Origin: Flavobacterium cupreum | GTDB taxonomy: Bacteria; Bacteroidota; Bacteroidia; Flavobacteriales; Flavobacteriaceae | Direction: 5' to 3' | NCBI RefSeq assembly: GCF_003996965.1 | Contig: NZ_QWDM01000007.1 | Span: 277,170 to 341,169 of the forward strand | DNA: 64,000 bases | Shown here: piece by piece, positions 35,607 through 44,567 of the stretch | Position numbering within the stretch: the first letter of the stretch is position 1 | How the letters are laid out: every line of letters starts with the position of its first letter | Made by a program: the position numbers and the translations under genes | Notes under the pieces: generated by a model | Told to the model about the DNA's origin: nothing | The model's database searches: none | The model's input: the letters and a program-made list of their open reading frames with translations, nothing else

Positions 35607-36974
35607 ATGAAACATTTACTAATCGTAATTGCTCTTTTCTTAAATATTGCCTCGGGCTGTCAGAGTGATGGAGGCGGCAATACGGAAGAACAAGCCGTAA
35701 GCGGAACTGAAAAGGTTACCTATACAGTTTCTAATGAAGTGTTTACAAATCCGGAACGCGGGTTCATGCACACGTGGCAGGTAAACGCCGAAGGAGCAGC
35801 CATAACAGCGGCATCTTTAAACAATCTTAAAAAAGAAAATGTAAGCCTGATTCTGCGTTTGTATTATCTGGAGAAATTTAAAACCACTCCGCTAAGCCAG
35901 GCACAATTAGATCTTATCAAAACCGATTTTACCCGTTTGAGGGAATCGGGTTTAAAATGTGTGCTGCGTTTTGCCTACACTGATGCGCAGGATGGTACAG
36001 ATGCTTCGGTTGCCGTTATTTCTGGACATTTGGATCAGTTAAAACCAATTCTGGAAGAGAATAAAGATGTGATTGCCTTTGTTCAGGCTGGTTTTGTCGG
36101 AGCCTGGGGAGAATGGTATTATACCACGAACCAGCTGACTACGCCGGCGAATAAAAAGATAATCCTCGATAAACTGTTGGAGACTTTTCCAAAAGAAGTA
36201 AAAATCCAGGTACGGACTCCAAAAATCAAACAGGACTTCGTGGCCACTACAACCGCTATGGATGCGACAGTTGGTTACGGAACCACCAATACGGCCCGTT
36301 TAGGTTTTCATAACGATTGTTTTATGGCAAGTGTAGACGATTATGGTACGTATGTTAATGTTACGGCAGAGAAAACCTACATCAGTAATGAAGCCCTTTT
36401 TGTCCCAACAGGAGGTGAAACCTGTCCGCCAACCGACGTTCCGGTAGCGAGCTGCAGTATTGCTGAAAAAGAAATGACCATGTTAAAATGGACGTATTTA
36501 AATCTTGATTATTACGGTCCCGTTTTGCAGGAATGGAGAAACAACAACTGTTTTACCGATTTCGAAAGAAAGCTGGGTTACAGACTTGCCCTGGCGTCAT
36601 CGAGCATCAAAAAAGAAGCAGCCTTAAACGGAACTTTAGAGTTTAATGCACTGTTTAACAATTCAGGTTTTGCCCCGGTTTACAATTCAAAAAATACATT
36701 CTTAATCCTGAGAGCCACTTCCGGCGGTACGGTCTATAAGAAAAAACTAAACTTTGATGTTCGAAAAGTGGCGCCAAGAGTGACTTTCGACCTGAAAGAA
36801 TCGGTATCCTTATCCGGAATTCCGGCGGGAACTTACGAACTGCTTTTAAAGATTGAGGACAACTCTTCAAAACTGGCAGACAGACCGGATTATTCGGTTC
36901 GCCTGGCGAATACAGGAGTATGGGAAGCTTCAACAGGTTTCAATAAATTATCACAAACGGTTATCATTAAATAG
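35607..36974 (+). CDS. DUF4874/DUF4832 lipoprotein, putative glycan-active enzyme
   Basis: This 455-residue protein begins with a signal peptide and a probable lipobox (ASGC). The N-terminal DUF4874 part starts at NPERGFMHTW, with LRLYYLEKF, LKCVLRFAY and an AFVQAGFVGAWGEWYY strand, which look like strands of a (beta/alpha)8 barrel with a conserved Glu near the barrel end. The C-terminal DUF4832 part (about 225-455) covers RLGFHNDCFMAS and a final beta-sandwich. No activity is assigned to my knowledge. Its place directly after SusCD, with GH109 in the same operon, makes it a candidate endo-acting hydrolase for the imported polymer. Confidence 0.82.
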   Translation: MKHLLIVIALFLNIASGCQSDGGGNTEEQAVSGTEKVTYTVSNEVFTNPERGFMHTWQVNAEGAAITAASLNNLKKENVSLILRLYYLEKFKTTPLSQAQLDLIKTDFTRLRESGLKCVLRFAYTDAQDGTDASVAVISGHLDQLKPILEENKDVIAFVQAGFVGAWGEWYYTTNQLTTPANKKIILDKLLETFPKEVKIQVRTPKIKQDFVATTTAMDATVGYGTTNTARLGFHNDCFMASVDDYGTYVNVTAEKTYISNEALFVPTGGETCPPTDVPVASCSIAEKEMTMLKWTYLNLDYYGPVLQEWRNNNCFTDFERKLGYRLALASSSIKKEAALNGTLEFNALFNNSGFAPVYNSKNTFLILRATSGGTVYKKKLNFDVRKVAPRVTFDLKESVSLSGIPAGTYELLLKIEDNSSKLADRPDYSVRLANTGVWEASTGFNKLSQTVIIK

Positions 36975-37002
36975 TTATTAAAAACATTTAAATTAAAAAA
37001 CC

Positions 37003-37875
37003 ATGAAAAAAATAAAACTAACCCAATACATCACAATGCTCGCTGCATTGTTACTACTGGCAGCGTGTTCCAGTGATAATGCATCGTCCGATTCGGCATC
37101 AAAACCCGTAGCAGATTTTTCATTTACGAACGACGGGAGCACTTTTACCTTTACCAACCTTTCTACAAATGGTACCAAATACAGATGGGATTTTGGAGAT
37201 CTTTATTATACATCAGGAGAAAAAGATCCGGTGTACACCTATAAAATTGGAGGTGAAATAAGGGTTTCGCTAACCGTTACAAACGAAGCCGGAGAAGAAT
37301 CATTTATTACAAAAGTTATCACTGCACCGAGAATTATAATCATCGACATTAAAATCGACGGAAAATTTAAAGACTGGGATGATGTGGCCGTAACAGATCA
37401 GAATGCCTCCGGAAACGGCTCTATCCAAAAAATTAAAATCTGGGCAGGTGGTCCAAATGTGAATGTGTATTTAGAAGGAAACAAAAAAATGCTGATGGAA
37501 TTGGTTGATATGTTTATCAATACCGACGGCAATACGCAAACAGGATTTTTACATGGTTCATGGCCGGGAGGTTCCGGAGCAGAATTTTTATTTGAAGGTC
37601 CGGTAGTAACCAACGGCTGGGGTGCATTCTACAATCACACCGATCCGAACGGAGGATGGGGCTGGAGTGCCATTGCAGGTTCCGGTGCCAATTTAACGGC
37701 ATCTTCTCTGGTAAGCCTTTCCGATACTACGAATGCAATTGAATTTAGTATTCCAAAATCACAATTAGGAACTTTAGGAAGTTCAATAGGTATTGCAATT
37801 ACCGAAATGACCTCAGGATGGGCAGCAGTTGCCAACTTCCCGGAAGGACCTAAATTTTCAACATTAGAACTTTAG
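37003..37875 (+). CDS. PKD plus CBM9-like surface lipoprotein (SusE/F position)
   Basis: The 290-residue lipoprotein has a signal with lipobox LLAACSS. A PKD domain spans about 35-105, with YRWDFGD and PVYTYKIGG, the hallmark strands. A CBM9-like domain follows (about 112-290), with IKIDGKFKDWDDVAV, WAGGPNVNVYLEG and a Trp-rich WGWSAIAGSG loop. It occupies the place of SusE/SusF in many polysaccharide loci and probably binds the glycan at the surface. It lies 28 bp after the DUF4832 gene and is followed by an intergenic hairpin. Confidence 0.85.
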   Translation: MKKIKLTQYITMLAALLLLAACSSDNASSDSASKPVADFSFTNDGSTFTFTNLSTNGTKYRWDFGDLYYTSGEKDPVYTYKIGGEIRVSLTVTNEAGEESFITKVITAPRIIIIDIKIDGKFKDWDDVAVTDQNASGNGSIQKIKIWAGGPNVNVYLEGNKKMLMELVDMFINTDGNTQTGFLHGSWPGGSGAEFLFEGPVVTNGWGAFYNHTDPNGGWGWSAIAGSGANLTASSLVSLSDTTNAIEFSIPKSQLGTLGSSIGIAITEMTSGWAAVANFPEGPKFSTLEL

Positions 37876-37882
37876 TTTGTCA

Positions 37883-37962
37883 TCGATAGCCGGTCAAATG
37901 TGCCATTAGAAGAAGGGTTTTTTGAAGATTTAATTTTTGAATCTAATGGCATATGCTATCGA
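37883..37962 (+). promoter_or_regulatory. Long intra-operon hairpin before the nagX-like gene
   Basis: Two nested arm pairs, TCGATAGC/GCTATCGA (8 bp) and TGCCATTAGA/TCTAATGGCA (10 bp), fold the gap between two co-directed genes into one 80-base hairpin. There is no T-run after it. It may therefore be an RNA-processing or stability element that changes the ratio of upstream binding proteins to downstream enzymes. Confidence 0.55.
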
Positions 37963-38050
37963 GTAAAAATAATTTTAAAAGTAATCCCTGATGTTTTGCT
38001 ATTGGGGATTGCTTTATAAAAAGCCAGTTATACAGCAATTAAGATATAGC

Positions 38051-39148
38051 ATGAATAAAACCATACCCCATAACCGACTGATGTCTGTAGATGTGCTGCG
38101 TGGATTTGATCTTTTGATGATCATCGTGGCAGACCGTTTTTTTTACAACCTAAATACAGCGGCCAAAACTAATTTCACAAAGAACCTGGCAGACCAGTTT
38201 GAGCATCCGGAATGGATCGGTTTTCATTTATACGATGTTATTATGCCGCTGTTTCTGTTTGTGGTCGGTGTTGTTATTCCGTTTTCATTGGGAAAAAGAA
38301 ACACGGAATCCGGATCGGACAGCAGATTGTACCGCCATATTTTAAGGCGATTTGTGATTCTGTTTATTTTAGGGTGGATTGTTCAGGGTAATTTATTATT
38401 TCTGGATCTTTCCAAATTTCAAATATTCAGCAATACACTTCAGGCCATTGCGGTCGGGTATTTACTTTCGTGCATTGCGTATCTGAATTTATCCAAAAAA
38501 GGAAGGTATGTCTTCTTTATCAGCTGTCTGGTTTTATATGCGCTATTATTGTCAATTCCAAGCTTTTTCGGGCACGCTTTTGAATTACTGCCCAATAAAA
38601 ACCTTCCTATTTATATTGATCAGCAGGTGTTCGGTCGTTTTTACGATCAGACCCAATATTCATGGTTATTAACGGGTTTGGGATTTACGGCCACCACCAT
38701 GTCAGGATTGTTTGCAGGCGAATTGCTTTTGTCTTCGTTGTCAAGGCAAAAAATAGCCGGATATCTTTTTATGATCGGTATCGCGGGAATCGCGCTGTCC
38801 TTAATCATAGGGATATGGCATCCCATTATTAAAAAAATATGGACGAGTTCCTTTGTTATATTTTCCTCCGGAATAAGTTTTGTTTTGCTGGCTTTATTCT
38901 ACTGGCTTGTTGATGTAAAAGGCTATACAAAATGGGCCTATCCGTTTCGGGTTATTGGCCTTAATGCCATCGCCGCTTATGTGGGTTCGCATGTTTTAAA
39001 TTTTTCCCTGATAGCCAAACAGGTTTTTTACGGCTTCGAACAATTCACAGGAGCTTATTACGATGCATTTTGCGATTTGGCAGGTTTTGGAATCCTTTAT
39101 TTCATACTTTGGTACATGCATAAAAATAAGACCTACATAAAAGTATAA
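38051..39148 (+). CDS. NagX-like membrane acyltransferase (DUF5009/HGSNAT family)
   Basis: The start giving MNKTIPHNRLMSVDVLRG is chosen because this is the family's normal N-terminus; the frame is open 20 codons upstream. The 365-residue protein has about ten membrane helices. The first carries RLMSVDVLRGFDLLMI, the mark of the heparan-alpha-glucosaminide N-acetyltransferase-like family. A conserved His is present in the early loop (EWIGFHLYDVIMP). NagX proteins of this kind are common in N-acetylglucosamine loci, with a proposed role in moving or re-acetylating amino sugars across the inner membrane. This role is inference here. Confidence 0.85.
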   Translation: MNKTIPHNRLMSVDVLRGFDLLMIIVADRFFYNLNTAAKTNFTKNLADQFEHPEWIGFHLYDVIMPLFLFVVGVVIPFSLGKRNTESGSDSRLYRHILRRFVILFILGWIVQGNLLFLDLSKFQIFSNTLQAIAVGYLLSCIAYLNLSKKGRYVFFISCLVLYALLLSIPSFFGHAFELLPNKNLPIYIDQQVFGRFYDQTQYSWLLTGLGFTATTMSGLFAGELLLSSLSRQKIAGYLFMIGIAGIALSLIIGIWHPIIKKIWTSSFVIFSSGISFVLLALFYWLVDVKGYTKWAYPFRVIGLNAIAAYVGSHVLNFSLIAKQVFYGFEQFTGAYYDAFCDLAGFGILYFILWYMHKNKTYIKV

Positions 39149-39204
39149 GCAAACAAATAATAACGAGTAACTCACCTCAATATAGTATCAAAAAAACAAA
39201 AAAA

Positions 39205-40581
39205 ATGAAAAGTTCAAGTTTAAAAATTTTATTGATAGCCTTTTTACTATTGAAAATTGGCGATGTATCTGCACAACTCATCAAAACAAAAGCACCCAAA
39301 AGAGACAAAGGCCAGACCGATGTGTTGCGTTTGGCTACGCCGGCAATTCCTGTTGTTCACGTAGCTGTTGTTGGTTTAGGAATGCGTGGCACAGGAGCTG
39401 TCGAGCGTATTACCCATATTCCGGGAGTAGAAATTGTGGCACTTTGCGATATGGTTGAAGCAAGGGCAAATGCAGCCAACGACACTTTGGTAAAACACGG
39501 AAAGCCAAAAGCAGAAGTGTTTTTCGGAGAAGATTCATGGAAAAAAGTAACCGCACTTAAAAACGTGGATCTGGTCTATATTGTAACCGATTGGAAACAT
39601 CATGCCGGCATTGCCGTTCAGGCCATGAAAGACGGTAAACATGTAGCGGTAGAAGTACCGGGCGCTTTAACCATGAAAGAAATATGGGACATCATCGATA
39701 CTTCAGAAAAAACACGTAAGCATTGTATGATGCTTGAAAATTGTGTCTATGATTTCTTTGAACTGACCACCTTAAATATGGCACAGCAAGGTTTGTTCGG
39801 AGAGATTCTTCATGCGGAAGGTTCATACATTCACGGTTTACAGCCGTACTGGAATGAATACTGGAACAACTGGCGTATGGATTACAACCGCAAACACAGA
39901 GGCGATGTTTACCCGACACACGGAATGGGACCGGCCTGTCTGGCGCTAAATATTCACAGAGGGGATAAAATGAATTTTCTGGTTTCGATGGATACCAAAG
40001 CAGTGGGAAATCCTGCGTTCATCAAAGAAAAAACAGGGGAAGTGGTAACCGATTTCAGAAACGGGGATCACACCATGACCATGATTCGTACCGAAAAAGG
40101 AAAAACAATCCAGATTCAGCATGATGTGACCAGTCCGAGACCGTACAGCAGAATGTATCAGTTATCAGGAACGAAAGGATTTGCCAATAAATATCCGGTT
40201 GAAGGCTATGCTATCGATGCAAAGGAAGCAGGAGGGGAGATTTCTAAAAATTACCAAAATCTGAATGCAGAAGAATTTGTATCGGAAGATGTCAAAAAGA
40301 TATTAATGGAAAAATACAAAAATCCAATTGTGAAAGATATCGAAGAAATGGCCAAAAAAGTAGGAGGCCACGGCGGAATGGATTTTATAATGGATTACCG
40401 TATGTTTCACTGTCTGCAGCAGGGACTTCCTTTAGATATGGATGTGTATGATCTGGCCGAATGGTCTTGTCTGAGCCCGTTGACCGAAATTTCGCTGGAC
40501 CATAATTCAGCCCCGGTTGAAATTCCGGACTTCACTCGTGGAGGCTGGCAAAAATTGAATACGGTTGAGTTTTCAAAATAA
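39205..40581 (+). CDS. GH109 alpha-N-acetylgalactosaminidase (NAD-dependent)
   Basis: This 458-residue protein has a signal peptide (residues 1-23). The Gfo/Idh/MocA Rossmann domain begins at VAVVGLGMRGTGAVERI (54-69). The block HRGDVYPTHGMGP places Tyr236 and His239 in the spacing of the catalytic YPTH of characterised GH109 enzymes. Tyr182 and the GGHGGMDFIMDYRM segment are also typical. GH109 enzymes use bound NAD+ to cleave terminal alpha-GalNAc, as in blood group A antigen. It is probably periplasmic and gives the clearest clue that the locus handles GalNAc glycans. Confidence 0.92.
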   Translation: MKSSSLKILLIAFLLLKIGDVSAQLIKTKAPKRDKGQTDVLRLATPAIPVVHVAVVGLGMRGTGAVERITHIPGVEIVALCDMVEARANAANDTLVKHGKPKAEVFFGEDSWKKVTALKNVDLVYIVTDWKHHAGIAVQAMKDGKHVAVEVPGALTMKEIWDIIDTSEKTRKHCMMLENCVYDFFELTTLNMAQQGLFGEILHAEGSYIHGLQPYWNEYWNNWRMDYNRKHRGDVYPTHGMGPACLALNIHRGDKMNFLVSMDTKAVGNPAFIKEKTGEVVTDFRNGDHTMTMIRTEKGKTIQIQHDVTSPRPYSRMYQLSGTKGFANKYPVEGYAIDAKEAGGEISKNYQNLNAEEFVSEDVKKILMEKYKNPIVKDIEEMAKKVGGHGGMDFIMDYRMFHCLQQGLPLDMDVYDLAEWSCLSPLTEISLDHNSAPVEIPDFTRGGWQKLNTVEFSK

Positions 40582-40628
40582 GAAAACGTAGTAATTGAAT
40601 AATTTGGTTTTTATTTGTAGTTAGATTT

Positions 40629-40658
40629 AAAGCTTCTGTTGGTAACAGAAGCTTTTTG
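40629..40658 (+). terminator. Terminator ending the susC-GH109 operon
   Basis: Twelve-bp arms AAAGCTTCTGTT and AACAGAAGCTTT with a three-base loop are followed by T residues, 48 bp after the GH109 stop. Confidence 0.85.
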
Positions 40659-40800
40659 TATGATATTATAGTGTATTTTTGATATTTCATTTTAGAGCTG
40701 AGGTTCAGCATTTATAGTTGGAATGATATGCAGCGGCACATATCATTGTGATTTTTTGGAGTTGCCTGAATTTAATTTTAATCCTTTTAATTCGTATGAA

Positions 40801-42153
40801 ATGCTAAAGAAAATCGTTCTGTTATCTGGTTTGTTTTTATTGTTTGGTTATCAGTATGAACCGGACACCAACTTTGTAATTGATATGAAACAGGTCACTA
40901 ACGATACCTTAAATCTCAATTTTTCGTATGTAAGCACCGAACTGATTTCATTAGACAGAACGCCTATTTTTAAAGAAAAAGTAATAAAAAATTATATTGG
41001 GGTTCCCGCGCATGATTCCATACAATATTATGGTAATTTTCAGGAAACACTCCAATTTTTCTACGATTTATATAAGGCAAAGGAATATGATAAAAAAGAT
41101 TTTCTGGAATTAGTAAACAAAATTCATTTAGATACATTGCGATTCTCGAATAAACCTGTAAAACAAGGATTTATTTCGATTGTTGGATTTTACAAAAACA
41201 GACAATTTATAATGGCAGATTTCAATAGAAATCAGGATTTTAGTGATGATATTAAATATGAATTTGACATCAATTTCAGAAATAAATCGATTGCAGAGAA
41301 CTTAGAAAGTATCAATAAATTACCTAAAAGTGACTACTATTATGAATCCCATTCCAAAGGAAGGATTCAGACGTACAAAAGAAAAATTGTCTTATTTCCT
41401 TGTGCCAACAGCTATGACCGCAAAATAATAATAACTGATAAGGAAGCAAAATATCTTTCCGGTTTTAGATTTAAGGATTATTGGCAGGGCGAACAAATTT
41501 TAAACCAGACCGTTTACGATTTTTCTTATCAGGCACTTGATAATACATTTGGCGCGATCTACATTAAGCCAAAAAACGTTTCCTTCAGAAAAGATGAAAT
41601 TTTTAATTCGCAATTCATGCACTTCACAGAAGATACTATTGCGCTTGGTGACGGTTATTACAAAATAGACAGCATCAACAGAAAGATATCTAAATTATAT
41701 CTTAGAAAAATAAAGAGCAAAGAAGAAAAATACGGTCAATGGGTCGGGAAGTATTTTGAAAACAGGATCATTGAAGATTTGGATAACGGAACTTTTAGTA
41801 CCGATGTCGTCATTAAAGAAAAGAAGTATACCCTAATTGATTTTTGGGGCACCTGGTGTGGACCTTGTCTGGATATGACTCCGCGTTTAGTGGCCCTGCA
41901 CAATAAATATCCTGAAAAATTGAGTATCATTAGTATCGCCAACGATCAGGATAAAAATGTGGTGAAACAATATGCTAAGAAAAGTAAAATGAACTGGACA
42001 CATGGCTTTGTGGATGGCAGAAAGAACAACAGAATTTATACGGACCTGGCCTTGCAGAGATATCCAACATTTATTTTAGTGGATTCAGAAGGGAAAATTT
42101 TATTGAGAGGCGGTCAGGAAGAATTTAATAAAATTGAACATCTGATAAAGTAA
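40801..42153 (+). CDS. TlpA/ResA-like thioredoxin-domain protein
   Basis: The ATG giving MLKKIVLLSGLFLLFGYQ is chosen because it starts a signal peptide; an in-frame ATG 26 codons upstream does not. The 450-residue protein has an uncharacterised N-terminal region of about 320 residues. A C-terminal AhpC/TSA-Redoxin domain follows, with WGTWCGPC (Cys353/Cys356) and the cis-Pro segment LQRYPTF near the end. It is probably anchored at, or free in, the periplasm and acts as a thiol-disulfide reductase. It follows the GH109 terminator and is an independent unit. Confidence 0.88.
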   Translation: MLKKIVLLSGLFLLFGYQYEPDTNFVIDMKQVTNDTLNLNFSYVSTELISLDRTPIFKEKVIKNYIGVPAHDSIQYYGNFQETLQFFYDLYKAKEYDKKDFLELVNKIHLDTLRFSNKPVKQGFISIVGFYKNRQFIMADFNRNQDFSDDIKYEFDINFRNKSIAENLESINKLPKSDYYYESHSKGRIQTYKRKIVLFPCANSYDRKIIITDKEAKYLSGFRFKDYWQGEQILNQTVYDFSYQALDNTFGAIYIKPKNVSFRKDEIFNSQFMHFTEDTIALGDGYYKIDSINRKISKLYLRKIKSKEEKYGQWVGKYFENRIIEDLDNGTFSTDVVIKEKKYTLIDFWGTWCGPCLDMTPRLVALHNKYPEKLSIISIANDQDKNVVKQYAKKSKMNWTHGFVDGRKNNRIYTDLALQRYPTFILVDSEGKILLRGGQEEFNKIEHLIK

Positions 42154-42176
42154 GATATAAATAACAATACAAAACA

Positions 42177-42206
42177 AAAAATCCACTTTTAGTAAAGTGG
42201 ATTTTT
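42177..42206. terminator. Bidirectional terminator between the TlpA-like and YceI genes
   Basis: Perfect 12-bp arms (AAAATCCACTTT / AAAGTGGATTTT) with a four-base loop have T-runs on both strands. They lie between convergent genes. Confidence 0.9.
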
Positions 42207-42249
42207 GATTCGATATACGGAAATTATTATGTAATGAACCGTGAGTCTT

Positions 42250-42927
42250 TTATTTTTTTCCTGCGGTTACATCGATACCAATCTCGATATCCTTACTGAT
42301 CATCCATTCTGCCGGATCAGCTTCAGAAGCACCAAACTTAATATCCCAGTCGGTACGGTTAACCGTAAATTTAGCCTTTAGCGTGGCGGTGCCGTCTGCT
42401 ACAGTAACATTTGCAGGGAAAGTAACATTCACTACTTTACCTTTAAGAGTAAGGTTACCGCTTACCGTTTTATTAGCACCTTCTACAGCATCTTTTGCAG
42501 GAGTAGCTAAGTTTGTAACGCTTGTAATTTTAAAGTCAGCTGTTGGATTTTTCGTCACGTCAAAAAAGTCAGCGTTTTTTAAGTGTGCTTCCAGTTCTGA
42601 ATATTTTTTATCTTTTTCAGTAACCGATGCGGGATCCACTTTAATAGACGTCATATCAATTACAAAATCGCCTGCTGTCAGTTCATTGGCTTCCACAGAA
42701 ACTTCACCTGATTTAATGGCAAGTGTTCCCCAGCGAGGTGCAAAACCTCCTTTGTGAAAGGCTTTCCAGTCTACTTTTGATGTTTCCAGGTTTACGGCCA
42801 GTACTTCTCCTTTTTTTTCGGCAACCTTTTGTTCTTCGCCTGTTGTGGTTTCGTCAGCGGTTTTTTTACCACATGCCGTTAAAAATAAAGTAACAGCGAA
42901 CAAGGTTAATACACTCGTTTTTTTCAT
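42250..42927 (-). CDS. YceI-family lipoprotein
   Basis: This 225-residue protein has a lipoprotein signal with lipobox FLTAC (Cys19) and a YceI lipid-binding barrel. Recognisable segments are LETSKVDWKAFH, GTLAIKSGEV, the ADFKITSVT strand and TVNRTDWDIKFGA near the end. YceI proteins bind long isoprenoid or amide lipids, and the physiological role is uncertain. It is a single gene, convergent with the TlpA-like gene. Confidence 0.92.
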   Translation of the reverse strand: MKKTSVLTLFAVTLFLTACGKKTADETTTGEEQKVAEKKGEVLAVNLETSKVDWKAFHKGGFAPRWGTLAIKSGEVSVEANELTAGDFVIDMTSIKVDPASVTEKDKKYSELEAHLKNADFFDVTKNPTADFKITSVTNLATPAKDAVEGANKTVSGNLTLKGKVVNVTFPANVTVADGTATLKAKFTVNRTDWDIKFGASEADPAEWMISKDIEIGIDVTAGKK

Positions 42928-43315
42928 TTGTTTACGTTTAAAGATTTGTTAATGACTGCGTCTTTATTTAATACAAAGTTCAGGGATTAAAGAAAGACAG
43001 GTTATAGTAATCGGAAATTTAGTGATAATTTCAGAATTATCACCGAACGTAAATAGATAAATTTTCAAAACCGGATACCCGGATCGCTTTTTACTCAGGC
43101 ATTAGTCCGGATCCCCTAGGGAAAATCAGGAAAAAATAGTGCCGGCCCGAAATTTTTATGCTCCCCAGCAGGAATAATAATTATTTCTAACAATTAGATG
43201 CCTGATTATCAGTATTTTTTTTATAATTCACAAATTTGTCTTTTTAGTAAATCTTTTCTCATTTTACTATTTTTAAAACCCTATATTTGTTAGTAAAATT
43301 ACAAAATCAGAACAA
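42928..43315. other. Intergenic region between yceI-like and rsbR genes
   Basis: This is a divergent gap of nearly 390 bp without a gene. The only element recognised is a perfect -7 sequence, TATATTTG at 43282-43289, 27 bp before the rsbR start, with no good -33 TTG. A GC-rich patch (43075-43165) holds no clear hairpin or open frame. Confidence 0.5.
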
Positions 43316-44152
43316 ATGCAAAATAACTTTTTAGGAGGCTTAAAAGAGCACGAAAATAGATTACTAACAGTATGGTCACAACTTCTTATCGAAAGCGGAT
43401 CTGATGATGGTGCAGTTGAAGAAGAAGAATCTAAGGAATTTGCTTCCCTCTTTTTAAGTGCACTGGCAACATTAAACGGCAGATTTCAGGATTCTCAGGA
43501 ATTTGAAAAGGTAGAAGATCTTATTGTCGGAATTTCGACTTCAAGAGGAAAACGCGGTTTTTCACCAAGGGAAAACGCACAATACCTTACGACTTTCAAA
43601 CAGGCATCGTCGCAAATTCTTTCGGAACTGATCACAGATTCTGAAAATTTGTATCAGGCTAATTTAGAGCTGAATGCCATAATAGATAATATGACTATTA
43701 TGACTTTCGAAGCTTTCATGAGAGGAAGAGAAGATATTATATCAAGACAGGTAGATGAAATTAGCGAAATCTCGACTCCGGTGATCACCGTGTGGGAGGG
43801 TATCGTTGCATTGCCAATTATCGGGACACTTGATAGTTCCAGAACACAGATTGTAATGGAGAACCTGCTTCAGCAGATTGTTGATACGGGAAGTTCAATT
43901 GCGATTCTCGATATTTCGGGTGTTCCTGCAGTAGACTCGCTTGTGGCGCAGCATCTTATAAAAACGGTTAGTGCAACACGTTTAATGGGGGCTGAATGTA
44001 TCATTAGCGGTATTCGTCCGGAAATTGCACAGACAGTAGTGCACTTAGGAATAGATCTTACCGGTATTATTACGAAAGCATCCCTGGCAAGTGCACTTAA
44101 AACTGCATTTGATATGTTGCAGCTTACTGTTGTTAAAAGAAAATTAGTTTAA
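43316..44152 (+). CDS. rsbR: RsbR-type stressosome scaffold protein with STAS domain
   Basis: This 278-residue protein has an N-terminal helical sensor domain (about 1-150, an RsbR N-terminal type without recognisable haem or flavin motif). A STAS domain follows (about 155-275). The phosphorylation sites known from Bacillus RsbR are represented by Ser208 in GVPAVDSLV and Thr240 in GIRPEIAQT. In a stressosome this protein and RsbS build the shell that sequesters the RsbT kinase. It opens a five-gene operon, with the RsbS gene 16 bp downstream. Confidence 0.92.
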   Translation: MQNNFLGGLKEHENRLLTVWSQLLIESGSDDGAVEEEESKEFASLFLSALATLNGRFQDSQEFEKVEDLIVGISTSRGKRGFSPRENAQYLTTFKQASSQILSELITDSENLYQANLELNAIIDNMTIMTFEAFMRGREDIISRQVDEISEISTPVITVWEGIVALPIIGTLDSSRTQIVMENLLQQIVDTGSSIAILDISGVPAVDSLVAQHLIKTVSATRLMGAECIISGIRPEIAQTVVHLGIDLTGIITKASLASALKTAFDMLQLTVVKRKLV

Positions 44153-44168
44153 GATTTTAAATAATGAT

Positions 44169-44567
44169 ATGGAGAGAATTCCTATACTAAAAATGGGCGA
44201 TTTTCTGCTTGTTACCATACAAGTAGATTTGTACGACCAACTGGCAGAAAATCTTGAATCGGATTTAATTAACACCATAAGTAAACATAGTTCCAAAGGT
44301 GTTTTAATTGATATATCGGCGGTTTCTATAATCGATTCTTTCATGGGGCGGATTTTAGGAAATATTGCGGTCATGTCAAAAATAATGGATGCGCAAACCG
44401 TCGTTGTAGGAATGCAGCCGGCTGTAGCGATTACACTTGTTGAACTTGGATTGTCCCTAAACGGAGTTATAAGTGCCCTGAATGTTGAAAAAGGCATGGA
44501 TCTACTGCGCTCAAAAATGCATACTAGCGATAATGAAGAGCAGGATTATGACGACGATAACGAATAG
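44169..44567 (+). CDS. rsbS: RsbS-type STAS antagonist
   Basis: This 132-residue protein is a single STAS domain. The phospho-acceptor is Ser57 in IIDSFMGRI, matching Ser59 of Bacillus RsbS. MQPAVAITLVELGL gives the second conserved helix. In the family, unphosphorylated RsbS holds RsbT, and phosphorylation releases it. The protein carries an unusual acidic tail (DNEEQDYDDDNE), and the DNA for that tail overlaps the start of the kinase gene by 20 bases. Overlap and tail may have evolved together. Confidence 0.93.
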   Translation: MERIPILKMGDFLLVTIQVDLYDQLAENLESDLINTISKHSSKGVLIDISAVSIIDSFMGRILGNIAVMSKIMDAQTVVVGMQPAVAITLVELGLSLNGVISALNVEKGMDLLRSKMHTSDNEEQDYDDDNE

